DNA from: Clavulina sp. PMI_390
Taxonomy: Eukaryota; Basidiomycota; Agaricomycetes; Cantharellales; Hydnaceae
Direction of reading: 5' to 3'
Length of the DNA: 59,568 bases
Assembly (NCBI GenBank): GCA_015039315.1
Contig: WIDE01000001.1
Span: 44,093 to 103,660, forward strand
The translations under genes and the position numbers were made by a program. The notes under the pieces are model-generated. The model did not search any database and had not been told where the DNA came from. It worked only from the letters and a program-made list of their open reading frames with translations. This document shows positions 10,835-22,636 of this stretch, piece by piece (positions within the stretch are counted from its first letter, which is position 1; each line of letters starts with the position of its first letter).

Positions 10835-12228
10835 TCAGCAGAAGTTCGTATCAAACATCAGCTTCGCAAGCCGTTCTGCCAACAGTCGATGACCCGCTAC
10901 AGTTGGATGAATTCCATCAACTGTTTCCGCGCCTACTTCAACTTCTGGAAGGAAGTGGACTAGCTGGGCGCCAAACTGCTCCTTCAGACCCTGTAAGATC
11001 ACTGTCTCGAAGTCTTTGTACAAGGCAGCAGTTGGAACACCTTCCTCGATCCAGGGAGCCTGGCAAAACTGTTCATTAACCATAGTTACTTCGAAGGATA
11101 GAACGTACAATGACATAGATCGGGATCTGAATTTGCTGTTTGGCCTCAGCTTCATAGGTAGTCTTTACTTTGGTCACAAAGGAAATGAGAGCGTCGCGGA
11201 ACCTCTCTGGAGAGATCGCAGGAATCGCATCATCATTGCACCCTGGATTTGCATGTCGCTCGTCATCTCATTCTTATAGAAGGTATATAAAATTACATAC
11301 CGAGGGCCAGTACAATCCCTTCCAGCCGTTCAGTGGCTCCAGGGACCCAGGATGTTTTAGCGACTGGTCCCATCTACTCAGGTGCAATCAGCATCTGTGC
11401 ACGCGACAAATCAGGTGACACAGCAGCGGTTGGCTTGCCTTCCAGAAGCGGCTCTCCATCCCACCAGGTGGAATGGAGCCACTTTTTTCCTCCTCAGGTG
11501 CTGGCGTCACAAAGTGCCAAGCAGGATATGATATAAGGTCCGTAGAGAATACCTTGGAAGCATCCATTGACGCCAGGCGGCGAGGGGTCTCGAAGGGGAA
11601 TGCTTGTAGACAACCAAGCGGCATGGGAGGGGGAGCATCTGCGTCAGCGATAACAAGCCCGCATGACACGGAGTCTCCAACAAAAAGAACTCGGTGGATT
11701 GGGAGGTGAGGCCGAGCTGCCTGGAACGAGCCCAGTACTACGGGGGTGGCGACTGTCACGAACGGGGTGACTGTTGCACCCTAGATGCATCAAAGGCTTG
11801 AATATACATCAATGATAGTGCATCATGAGTGTCGGATTTACCGAATTGATTACAATGGCCTCCAACTCAAAGGTGCTTGCCCAATCGATCAAGATTAGGC
11901 GGATCGTAGTCTCGGTTCCCGCCTTATTCTGAATCAAACTGATAACTTCACCCGCCGTGGGGTCAAATGTGCGCATATCTTTCACATCCGCAGGGATGAG
12001 GGGAGACTCGGAGTGGGGTGGAAAGGAAATTGCAATCATTGGGGTCTTCCCACTGGTTTTCTCTCTACGCTCAGTAGCGCCTCCGATTTTGAGGCTTAAT
12101 GATGATCCTGAAAAGTTGAAGGCGATTGATTGACCGGCCCAGGAGGCAACGATTCCACCATTCTCAAGAGGCTCCCAGCGACTGCTGAGAGCTGCGCAAT
12201 CCTGTGGACGAAGACTAATTTCGGACAT
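10835..12228 (-). CDS. SGNH-fold esterase with N-terminal jelly-roll domain (CE2-like), probably intracellular
   Basis: Exons 12228-11842, 11780-11439, 11373-11301, 11242-11109, 11068-10835; 389 residues. The N-terminal 130 residues (SRWEPLENGGIVASWAGQS and on) look like the beta-sandwich domain that precedes the catalytic domain in CE2 acetyl esterases. The SGNH blocks follow in order: VLFVGDSVSCG (nucleophile Ser), ALGCNDD (Asn block) and DGIHPTVAGH (Asp/His). No signal peptide is present at the ATG at 12228, and the divergent kinase start 147 bp away leaves little room for an upstream coding exon, so the enzyme probably stays inside the cell, unlike most CE2 members. Intron 2 (11438-11374) uses a GC donor with near-perfect context, AAG|GCAAGC; no GT donor gives a frame-correct intron of plausible length. 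The substrate is unknown. Confidence 0.8.
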
Positions 12229-12374
12229 TGGAGGAAATTGTTTCAGTACGGCCGCAGTTGCCAAGTCGATGATGGGATGTTCTGTTGTCTTGCGTGCTGT
12301 GCAAGATTGACTTGCATTGCGACTTGTCAACAACCCAACACAACGTATCACACAACACACTAGGCCCAAAGGTG
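12229..12374. promoter_or_regulatory. Bidirectional promoter of SGNH esterase and Ark1/Prk1-like kinase
   Basis: A 146-bp spacer between two divergent start codons. It must carry both promoters. No TATA box is obvious. Confidence 0.55.
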
Positions 12375-15300
12375 ATGGCTTTCCAGCCTGCAGCGGCGCC
12401 CGTCTTTGCGCCTGCTGCCTATGCATATCCGGCACCCCAGCAGCAGCCAGGCATGCTGCAACCAGGCCAGGTCATTAATGTAAATGGAATTATGGTCACA
12501 GTCGAGCGGTATCTCAGTCAGGGTTCGTCGATTCAACCACGGAGAGTATTTCTTTATTCGTTAACACTTGGTGAATGCCAGGTGGTTTTGCGACTGTATA
12601 CATTGTCCAGTCTCCGGCACCCATCAACGGCACTCGCCAGCATGTGCTGAAACGGATGGCGGTTCCAGATGAGAGCATGTTGCGGGAAGTGAAAGTAGAA
12701 GTCGATGTTATGGTAAGTCTGCAAATATGACCGTTTATCTGTAGAAGTGATAATGATACTGTCAACTGCGTCTCCCCTTCGATCGCAGAAAGTCTTGCGG
12801 GGCCACCCCAACGTTGTCAATTTCATTGAAGCATCATCGCAACCTCTAGGGGGTGGTGCACATGAGGTCTTTATCCTCATGGAATTCTGCCCAGGCGGTG
12901 GAATTATCGACATGATGAATCGGAGACTTCGTGAACGCCTTACAGAGGCGGAAATCCTGACTATTTTCGTTGACGTCTGTGAGGTATGCAAGTAGTGGTC
13001 ATTTAGGCTGGTCGCCGAAAGCTTACTTTTCGGTCCTTTCTTATTAGGGTCTGGCCTACATGCATAACCTGAAGCCGCCACTTCTCCATCGCGATCTCAA
13101 AGTTGAGAATATCTTACAAGCGTCCGCAACTTCGTACAAGTTGTGCGATTTTGGGTCAGCCACGCCAACATCTACAAGAGCACCGTCGACCACCGCTGAC
13201 TTGCGTGCACTGGAATACGACCTCAACCGGCACACGACGCTTCAATACCGTGCTCCTGAGATGGTAGACGTCTACCTGCGGCGTCCGATCGACGAAAAGT
13301 CAGGTGCGTGGATACTGGTGGCCGAGGAACGTGGCTGCAATGCTGATGATATCATTTAGATATTTGGGCTCTTGGTGTCCTTCTATACAAGCTCTGCTAC
13401 TATACGACGCCTTTTGAGGAACACGGACCTCTTGCGATCCTTAACGTTTCGTACAGGACGCCACCTTATCCTGTTTATTCAGGTCAAATGAATGCCCTAA
13501 TCGGTATGCTTCATCACCATTCCCGTCTTTCACCACTAATAATGCTTGTCAGCTTCTATGCTTCGCGAACATGGCACTCAGCGCCCATCGGTCTTTGACC
13601 TGCTTGATCAAGTGCACAGAATGCGTGGCACCCAATCAAAGTACCGCTATGTGCGTTTATCCCCCGCCTCCGCCTCCCCTAGAAACTAGTCTAACTTCCC
13701 AATCGTTCTAGAATCGGCCACCACCAATGACAGCTACCTCGATTTCGAATACACCTACTTCCGATCTATCGTCCGTGCTTCAACCCAGGCAAAGACCACC
13801 AGTTGCCCAGGCCACCGCGCCCGACCCCCGCAAAAATGAACTCGTGGCGCCTCAGCGAAGAGGACGGCCAACTCAATTTAATTCCCTTGCTCCATCCCCT
13901 ATCCCCCTTTCGCCGGTGAAGTCTGGCCCTACCAAAATCAGCAGCGAGCCTATTCACCCTCGTCCGCCCGCGCTGAAGATGGAGGTGACTCGATTGGCTG
14001 AGTCTGCCAATGGTAAACCGCCGCTCAACTCGGCTACTGCGGCTCCAGCGTGGTCCCCGCCACCGACCACTCCTCAGAACGGAGGCCGGAAATCCCCTTC
14101 TAAACCACCCACCAAATTCGACTCGATCAACATATCTTCTACCTTGGGGACCGGGAAACCTGGCCCTTCTTTCGCATCATTAGACACAGGGTCAGCCAGA
14201 CCTCCAACTCTGCCCACTCGAGACCGCCCAGGCCCTCCGGGTCGCCTAAATCCTCATCATCGAACCGGCCCTATGGCTCTCAGTACCAAACCACGAGACG
14301 CGTTCGAAGGGCTGAACTCAGCCTTCCCGACAAAACCTATTGCTCCTACCCTTGGCAGTCAAATGGCTGCAGGGAAACCAAAATTGGACATTCCTGAACC
14401 AGGCGGTGGTGTTGGCTTGCGGTCTCCTTCGGCGCCATATGCTGTGTCAACGACTGAGCAGCCCCTAAGCCGACAGCCTATTCCTTCTCCCACTCAATTG
14501 TCGGTCCAGCCTCCGTTGGCCACTTCCCCCTCCCCCCGCTTACCGCTGAGACCAAAAGAGAAGACTGACGCGTCTTCAAATAGTGAACTTTCAGCTGATG
14601 AGCGATTCCCGTCACTGGAGGAGATGGAACGGCGTTTCGCGAGCCCACAGCCAACTTCCGCTGCTCGTGGCCGTGCCCCTTCGCCCAGCAGACCCAATCC
14701 ATCACTTGCTCTGCCACAACTTGGGAGCCAATCCACGCGGGCTACGTCCGTATCACCGACTCCTCCCATCCAGCGCAACCAATCACCGTCTCGTGAGCGA
14801 CCTACACCAACCTGGCGGACATCTTCACCACAGGTGCATCCCAGTGGGCCACGGGCACGATCTCCCCCCGTATCGCAAAAGGATTCATCACCTTCCGCCC
14901 CGATGTCTCTGTCGGGCGCTGGAGAACGTTTGAACACTGGGACCACCACACCATCACTTCCTCCTCGCCCGGCGCAGAATGCCCTGGGGACTAGCACTGG
15001 ATCCCGGTTCACGTCTGTAAACGGCAGTGCTGCGAGCATCTCCAAACCACTTGCTCCTGTCTCATCAAGCTCAACAGGCCTCGGAGCAAGCACGTCTGCT
15101 CTGCCAAGCTCTGTCCCATCAACAACTCTTTCACGACGCCAGTCTTTGCAAGCCCCCGGACGTCCATCGTTCCTACGAGCCCCATCGTCCCCTAACCTTG
15201 CCCGAGTGAGTCCTCCTCGGGACTGGCTGACTGGTGATGACGATGGGATGCCTAGTTCGCAAACTTCAAGCTCACCCAATGCTCCTCCGCAGCCTTCCAA

Positions 15301-16951
15301 GTCGTCGGAGTCCATCACTTCACCCTCAAAGCGCTCGTCTCGCATCCTTGCTAGTCCAAGGAAGGATAGCACAGGAAATGCCGTTCCTTCATCGATCCCT
15401 AGCTTTGGTAGCCCTCGCAAGTCGGCTGCTCCCTCATCATACACCCCTCTTGGATCAGCTTTGGGTACGTCATCAACGTCGTATTTGATGAAACCACCAT
15501 CAAGGTCGGATACGCAGCTCAGCGCTGAATCAAGTGGTGGCGAGGATGAGCCGGAAGATGCTACTGCCTCTGCATTGCGACAGATGCTTACTCCTGATTT
15601 GCCTCCGCCAAGCCGGCACTCGAGAGCAGCTTCTGCCGCCTTGCGTGAGGAAGCAGCAAGGAAGCCTCAACTTCCAAAGCCCTCCTCTTCCATCGTCACC
15701 TCACGGTTCCTTGGCGTGTCTGCGACCGGGGATAAGAGCCCAGTGAAGCGTCGTTCTGTTCAAGATATCCTTGACGAGATGAGATCGACCTCGCCGGTAC
15801 AAACGCCGCGCAGACAGATCTCGGCCCAGGAACTGGGTGCGGCTACTCCTACAAGCTCTAGCACCACTCCCGTACGAACCGCAGGTGCTGCTCGGAACGC
15901 ACGTGCCGCAGCTACTCCAGGTTCAAGTGTCACACCAACACATGGTCGAGCTGGCTCGATCAACACCACTTTCACTATGGAACCTCTGCCTTTGAATGAT
16001 GTCTCCAGCGCCCTTTCTCCACCTTCTGCGCGACGCCCTACCTCTGGCGTTGGCGCGAAAGCTCGCCCTCAGTCCCTGTTCCTGCCTTCCCCCTCATCTG
16101 CTACTTATGACAACCTCCTACGTCCTCCTCCCGGCGGAGAAGCTTCTCCTTCTGGGGCTAGCGACAAGAGTACCCCCTCTCTTGCTGCGCCAGAACGCCC
16201 TCGAGCTCAGCGACGATTGTCAATATCTGACATGGTGAACAAATTTGAGGCGATGAATACAGGAGATCCTGCGCCATCCAGTGGCTACCCCTTACCGAGC
16301 CCAACAACGCAACTGCATCGTGTACCATCTGGAGGAGCATACATGCACCCTCGCCTGACTGGGACAGGCACTGGTGCCAGTTCCACAATGGGTCCGACTT
16401 CCAAGGTCGCGACGGGGGCTGGCACAAAACCTCCGACTAGTAAGCCTCCGATAGCCAACCCATATCGGGCTCCCGGGAGATCTCCTACTTCCCCTCTAGA
16501 CAGTGCGTCGTTCAACAATACGACCCCCGCCCCTAGTGCCTCTGGGTCAGGAAGTAGCAGCACACCGGCCAAACCGGAACCCATGTCCATCATCGCTCCA
16601 AAACCTTATCAGCGACCAGCTGGTGCTCGGGCACCCCAATGGACAGGTAACTCGACATCGTCGTCGTCTTATCAATCGTCAAGTGAGCCTGCGATGGCGC
16701 AAGGTAAGGCTGTCAAGGACAGTCTTGCTGCTCCTGTGCCACTGGGACGACTAAACATCGCCCCTCCTGCGGACTTTATGGGCCCTGGCGCGAGCGCAGA
16801 CTCTGCTGCTGCTCGTCCTGCACCTTTACCATCACCTTCCCCAGAACGCCCCTATCAAGGAGTTGGGAAGCTCATTGCTGAGTGGCATAAAAAGTCGGAG
16901 GCGAACAGTGGCCCTCCGCCAAAAGTTACAGGACGTGCTGGATTGCGCTGA
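12375..16951 (+). CDS. NAK-family Ser/Thr kinase (Ark1/Prk1/AAK1-like) with long Pro/Ser-rich tail
   Basis: Family members phosphorylate endocytic coat and actin-patch proteins at the cell cortex. Exons 12375-12522, 12582-12712, 12789-12983, 13048-13303, 13360-13503, 13553-13650, 13712-16951; 1403 residues. The kinase domain spans about residues 43-325: glycine loop [12 protein letters not shown], Lys in HVLKRM, catalytic loop [14 protein letters not shown], and [10 protein letters not shown]. One 3.24-kb exon encodes a low-complexity tail of about 1080 residues with many SP, TP and PPxP motifs (for example LPPRPAQN). In yeast homologues such tails bind SH3 proteins like Abp1. A predicted helix with [13 protein letters not shown] lies close to the C-terminus. 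The last 14 codons and the 3' flank are repeated at 22366-22636. Confidence 0.92.
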
Positions 16952-17176
16952 GGCGATATTTCCCCAGTGTTTGTGCCATGATTGGATGGATATGTATATA
17001 TTCTACGTGACGCAGATCTACGAAGGAACTCTGAATATTTGATTTTGTCTTTCTTCCTCCTCTACCGCCTCCGATCCTGTCTTCAAATTACTTTTTGTGT
17101 CTGATCCCTCTTCCTGGGAGGGTTGGCGATCTTGTTTGATGTCTTCCTGCGGTTATGTTGGCTGAATGGTAAACGT
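16908..17176 (+). repeat. Direct repeat copy A: end of the kinase gene and its 3' flank
   Basis: This segment includes the last codons and stop of the kinase plus about 225 bp downstream. It matches 22366-22636 in the same orientation. The first 58 or so bases are identical and the rest differs by scattered substitutions. Copy A is in its natural place, joined to the full gene, so it is the likely source copy. Confidence 0.92.
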
Positions 17177-18603
17177 TCTGTTCTGTTTGGTCTCAGCGTG
17201 TCACCAGATTACGATTTACGCCTGGCCGACCTTGAGAGGTGCCCAGCTCCTCGTCGTCGGCAACACACGCCTCCCTCGGCCGAAAGGCACCCTTCGAAAG
17301 GCATGTAGACTATCTGATAGGCGCATGTGCATTCTCGGTGCGAGGTCTAACAGCCATAAACCTTATCAAGAAACATTGGCCGTAAATACCAACTCCTCAG
17401 CACCACAAAGCGGTAAACTAGTGTTGCACACTTTAGAAATGTACGCTTCATTGTTATGGTGATATTGATATGATTAGACTAGATTACTTCTAGTGGGTAA
17501 TTTAGTCTAAATGATCACAATCGACACTTGTCTCAGTTCAACAGATGTCATCCGCCACGAGATCAAGTCGGGGGATCGACGATGATTGACACGAGAAACC
17601 AAAAGAGCTGGCATGATGACTAGGTCAGGAAATGGCGGGCTCACAGAAGGCTGGCGTATTCGACACAACATGCAGGAATGCACAACGCGCATGGTGAGTT
17701 GAATTCGCTCTCTGAATACATGCGTACTGCGAGTGAAGTTGGCGGGAGTGGGGACGACGAAAAATATACAGAACTGTATGGTCAGCGACGTGGTCGTTGA
17801 AGAGGATTGAGCACAAGTAAATGTGAGATGAGTGCAAGTCACAAGGTGAGAAGTATCAGCGATCGATGCGAATGATGGTTGCGGAAGATAGAAGGTAGTG
17901 GTGAAAAGATATGGTGACAAAGCAATGACAAAAGGTGATAGTGTGGCAAGATGCAATTATGAAAAGAGACAACAAAAGGTGTTGACCGAAAGCGATGATG
18001 AAAGCAATGGCGGAAAGCAATGCTAATTGATAATATGTCGATAGTTTGGGTGCGGAATGAGGATGAAATGCGATAAAAGTCGGTGATGGATAGGCAGCAA
18101 GATGGGATGGTTGCAAGAAATATAAAGGCTACACGTTGCAATGTCGACAAAGTGCTGAGAGAATAAAAGCGGGATGAGGGGCGCGCGAGCGATGTGGTTC
18201 AAACAATAAAGAAAGGAGGACATCGTAAACACGAATGAATCGAGTGAAAAACGCGACCACAAGGCATGTCGGAATTGAACAAGAAAAAGTCAACAAAGCA
18301 ATCAAGAAGAACCTACAAGGGGAGTCGAGGCGAGAAATAGGAAGGTTGGATGAGGGAAATCAGCAAGGAAACAAATAAAGGAGTTGATGAGAGTAGACAA
18401 GCGCCGAGAGACAAACAGCAAGAAGAATCACGAACAAGGCAAAAGTGAGGGGGACCAAAGCGGATCAAGGATTGAGATCCACAGGACCAGGGTGCATCAG
18501 AGTGTGGGGTTTAGTTTCCTGCTACTGCCAGCGTTGCTCCTGCGCTAGCGCCTCGGCGTGACGCCGTGGTCCCTGCGTACATTAAGGGGAATGACGGCAA
18601 TGT
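17177..18603. other. Spacer with a long purine-rich strand, inside the repeat-flanked segment
   Basis: About 1.4 kb without a convincing gene. From roughly 17620 to 18480 the plus strand is markedly rich in A and G, most strongly at 18180-18480, so the minus strand is a pyrimidine tract. Several minus-strand open frames rich in Ser, His, Phe and Ile are by-products of this bias. The tract lies downstream of the orphan gene that ends at 18604. Confidence 0.55.
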
Positions 18604-21600
18604 TCACTTGGAAGGGCCGGCCCCCTGCTGACGCCCCTGCTGACGGCCCTCCTGACGTTTGTCCAGGTCCTCCTTAAGACGCTTGGCAACAAGTTCTTCA
18701 ACTTTGCGGTCCATCGACGCTACACTTTTCTCGTGAGGCGTGAGCTTGCCCCGATGCTGGGTTTTCAGCTTGTCGACACGCTTCTCCCACACCATCAGAT
18801 CATGAGGATTCAACTCTCCAACATGCCCAAGGTCCTTTTCAGTGTTGAACATGATGACAATGTTGCCAGACTTGGTCATCGTCAGGCTTTCGCGTGTTTG
18901 GAAATTAAGTGTTTGAGCTCGGGGAGTAAAGTGACAGCCAGGGATGTCCAAACTTTTCGCCTTTTGGACAAGATAACGCAAGATTGCAGGATAAGGGCCG
19001 TCATGCGTCTGCCGCAGCTCACAATTGAAGCCCTTGATGGTGGCACGCGAATGCGCAGCGCTGACGATAATATACAACCGTTGTAGGCGGATGATATCCA
19101 TCAGAGACAGTTCAGGCGTCCCATCTGCAGCGAGACAGATACGCTGAAAGGCCTCTTTGGTGATCTCGGTCCGATCAAGGCGAGGGGGATGCGGGTCTAC
19201 GGAATAAGCAGCTGGCACAGGAGGGAAGGTATTGTACTCGAAGAGGTCACTGTAACACAGAGTGTGCTCAACGTCCTTGACCTGTCTAGAGCGATCAGAC
19301 CCTTCCTTGTTGATGTGGTCAACAGGAAACTTGGGGGCCAGATCCATCAACTTCCCACGGGTGATGTTGGACGTCTGCAATCGATATACCTCCTCCGCAT
19401 ACCAAGGATTCACTGTCCAGCTCATCATGTTAATGAAGTTATTCCCGCCGTCCTGAGGGTGGAAGATAGAGGGAGCCTCGCGATCCTGCTCATTCTGAAA
19501 TTGCAGAGCGAATGCCTCGGCCGCGCTAGAGTCCTTGAAAGCAAACGAGGCTTTATTACGTGCGTGCCGAACAAGATTCCCTTCTTTGTCATATTGAGGC
19601 TTTAGTGATCGGACAAAACGCCAACCAAGTACACCCCTGGACTTGCCAGTGGCTGCAAGCGTGACGACAGCATCGCTCTCATCGTTCCCCCACCCGTCCA
19701 CGTCAACTTGAGTCCATTGTTTCAGAGCAATGAGAGGGGCTGGTTGAGGAGGCGTCTGAGGCGGAGGGTCCTCGCCATTCGAACCAATGATACCCGAATT
19801 GGGATCATACCAGAGAGGAGGGGGACAGTAGAGCCCCAGAAGAACACCCGCATGAAGGCAGTCTATTGGCGCCACCCTTTCACGATTCCAGGGCTCAGGA
19901 CCTTGTAGGAGGCGTGAATGGTCATTCTCCTCATACCCTTTCCCGCTCCAGACCGCAGTACCCAATATACGGAGAAAAATCTGGTTGAATTCATTCCATC
20001 TGATTCTCTTGTTAACATCAGGATTCACTAGGGCCTTCATAGCGCCCTGCAGCTCACGCCGATCATCATCCACGGGGGGGCTCCAGGCTCCTATATGATC
20101 TTCGAACGAGGAAGACTCGAGTTGCTCCTGGAGCACATTCGAGATATGTTGGATCCGGACTTGCTTGTGCGGAGGTGGCAGATTTACTGAAGGTGGTTGA
20201 TTCAGCTGTTGACCAATCTGTTGTTTTGACGCCTCGACATAGCCATCATCATACGGCCGTCCTTCAGGGACACAGTCGAACCTTGAATCAGATGTAATGC
20301 TGGTGGTGATCCACTGCGGAACCCCCATACGCTCGTAGAAATGCATGAGTTGGAGAACAGATTGAAAGTGGTAACTCGTTGTGCGAGCATTAATAGGGAG
20401 GACAGAGTGGGGGTAGTGTGCACCGCGCCAATCTGGACGAGATGGCCACAGTGCAGACTCAACGCCCCCTAGGATGGCAAAGGAATCGATGCAGTTGTAA
20501 AAGATGGCGTCGGCGCGTGCCATTGCGCTTGAGTATTTTTGATACCACCCGTTGAGCGCATGCATGACATCAGAGCGATTGGAGACTCGGATGTCAAAGA
20601 GTTCATCCATATGCTTCCGATCCATGAGCTCAGCCATGACCTGAATCAGACGAGGGGCTCGATGGTCAGCATTCGTGTTTACAAGGAGTTTGGCGTGGGC
20701 CATTGCCAGTGCAAACTCCATCTCTTCACGATGAAAGTTCTCATACAGTTCGCGAACTTTTGACTTGGCCGAATCACTCAGCTCAAATGTATCATGCGAT
20801 GTCTGCAAGGTGTCATTGTATTCCGCTTCTCGGGGTATTGTATCCATGGGGTGAGGGTCAACGTTGATGCGACAAGGGTCGGAGTCTGTTAATGGCGCAA
20901 CGCCAATGGTCACGGGAGCAAAATTTTGGGGAAAGGGATCAGTAGGTTGATAGATGGGTGATGGTAGCATGGGCCAGCGCCTGCACTGCTTAGCGTTTGA
21001 AGAGCAAACAGCAACTGGTGTGATGACATAAAGGTTTCGAGTCCGACGCATCTCATCGAGAACGCCAGTCAAAGGGGTAGGGATTGTAGGGAAGTTAGGG
21101 TTCGAGGCTCTCCAACCTAGTGAATCGAGGGATGGAAGGTGTTGGGTAATACAAGGATGTTTCAGGATAAATCACACAAGCAGAGAGCGTGCTCAAGACT
21201 TACGGGCCAAGAGAACCTTGGTAGCTAACACGGCAGGGAGGATTTCCCGTGGTGCGGAACTGCGGATTTCTTCGGCAACAGACGAATCATGCTGCTTCAT
21301 GGCGAGTACCCGCTCCATAAGCCGTGGCCAGTAAGACGGGATCCGCGACGCGAGAGGAGGTTGCACCGGCGAGGGCAGAGAGAGGAGTGTGGAAGACGCT
21401 GTGGACGGCGATGCCATAGGGTGGGACGAGGAGGAAGAGGGGATACTGGAAGTCACGGAGGAAGTGGAGCAGTCGTCAGGTCCATGACGACTCCGCTTGG
21501 TTGCAGTGGAAGTCAAAGGGGAGGAATTCGAGGGAGAATCAGCACGCTGACGTTTTTGTGAAGTGGCTGGAGTTTGTATTAGTTGCTGATCGTAAAGATG

Positions 21601-21629
21601 AAACTAGCACCGACAGCCCCACCTGACAT
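18604..21629 (-). CDS. Orphan 960-residue protein, no recognised domain
   Basis: Three exons close cleanly: 21629-21623 (only 7 nt), 21566-21204 and 21116-18604. I do not recognise the family. The N-terminus has basic clusters that could be nuclear signals (QKRQR, TKRSRH), then a Ser-rich stretch to about residue 75. The long third exon encodes a mostly non-repetitive, charged protein with many Trp, Pro and His, and ends in a coiled-coil-like Lys/Glu segment with repeated QQGR. It contains no transposase, reverse-transcriptase or integrase motif that I can see. The gene lies on about 5.2 kb bounded by direct repeats of the neighbouring kinase 3' end, so it may have arrived by insertion or segmental duplication. 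A possible relic of a relative lies at 22012-22239. Confidence 0.7.
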
Positions 21630-22365
21630 GAGAAACTGTGAAGTGGCAGAAAGTGTTGTAGACAACGAGGCCTTGTATGCCAGGTCAATACCTGAAGAAA
21701 GATTCAAATAAAATAATGATTAACATAATAAGTCTGTTGAGAGTGCAAGATAGCTGGTAAGGAGTAGGTGATGCAACAAGAGACGTTACACTTGCGCACA
21801 AGCAAGTTGTTCCCGATCCCTCTATTGCCAGGTCGACATTGCATGTGACTCGAGATTACACGAAGATTGATACTGACCAGTACGAGCCGAGTCACTAGGA
21901 CAAAAATTATGGGTTGTTGGTCAGGTGAATCGAGGGGTCCTTTAATCGGCAAAGGATGCCAGAGCGCAGCTTGATATTGTGTAGCAGGTTAATTTTACCA
22001 AGTATGTTGCCGTGGTGTACGAGAAGCACAAGGAGACAAGAGTTGTGTGGCAAGCCTCAAGCAATCAGCCCTTTCCTGTTGTTCAGTTGCCCTCGGAAAG
22101 CCCAACGTTCGCTGGCCAGTTGATCGCTTTCACGCTCGACGATCACGCGGGGTCGTGGTCCCCAGACGTTTCGGATCGGAAAGCCGGCGACTCGAGGCCA
22201 ATTTACGGCACCCTTGGGTGCAAAGAGACAGTAGAGTGACAAGGAGATGAAAGGTTGCCGAAAAGAAGCAGGACCTCTCAGCACTCTCCCGTCAAGTCCA
22301 GAACATCAAACGTTGCGTGACTGGTCACGCGTTATAACACGATATCGGAAGCTCATTGTATATAT
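21630..22365. other. Upstream spacer of the orphan gene
   Basis: About 740 bp between the orphan gene start and repeat copy B. It should contain the orphan promoter. A short match to copy A upstream sequence (GGAAGCTCATTG, 22348-22359) sits just before copy B. It corresponds to bases about 40 bp further upstream in copy A, so copy B may have lost a small internal piece. Confidence 0.45.
22012..22239 (+). pseudogene. Possible relic related to the orphan protein
   Basis: A plus-strand open frame encodes DDHAGSWSPDVSDRK, resembling EDHIGAWSPPVDDDRR in the orphan protein; both are preceded at some distance by NQP and LP residues. The orientation is opposite to the orphan gene. The similarity is short and was seen by eye only, so this is a tentative reading of a decayed family member. 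Confidence 0.3.
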
Positions 22366-22636
22366 GTGGCCCTCCGCCAAAAGTTACAGGACGTGCTGGA
22401 TTGCGCTGAGGCGATATTTCCCCAATGTCTGTGCTATGATTGGATGGATATGTATATATTCTACATGACGCAGATCTACGAAGGAACTCTGAATATTTGA
22501 TTTTGTCTTTCTTCCTCCACTACTGCCTCCGGTCCCGTCAGCGAATTACTTGCTATGTCTGATCTCTCTTCGTGGGAGGGTTGGGGGATTTTGTTTCATG
22601 TTTTCCTATGGTTATGTTGGCTGAATTGATAAACGT
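22366..22636 (+). repeat. Direct repeat copy B: displaced kinase 3' end
   Basis: Second copy of 16908-17176. It keeps the last 14 codons and stop of the kinase frame without the rest of the gene, then the same 3' flank with scattered substitutions. It ends about 190 bp before the start of the MET1-like gene. Its presence here marks the right border of the duplicated or inserted segment. Confidence 0.92.

Noticed and set aside
14494..15444. Antisense open frame of 316 codons within the kinase tail
   Set aside because: Explained by the Ser/Pro-rich codon use of the tail on the plus strand; the sense frame has kinase homology and clean splicing.
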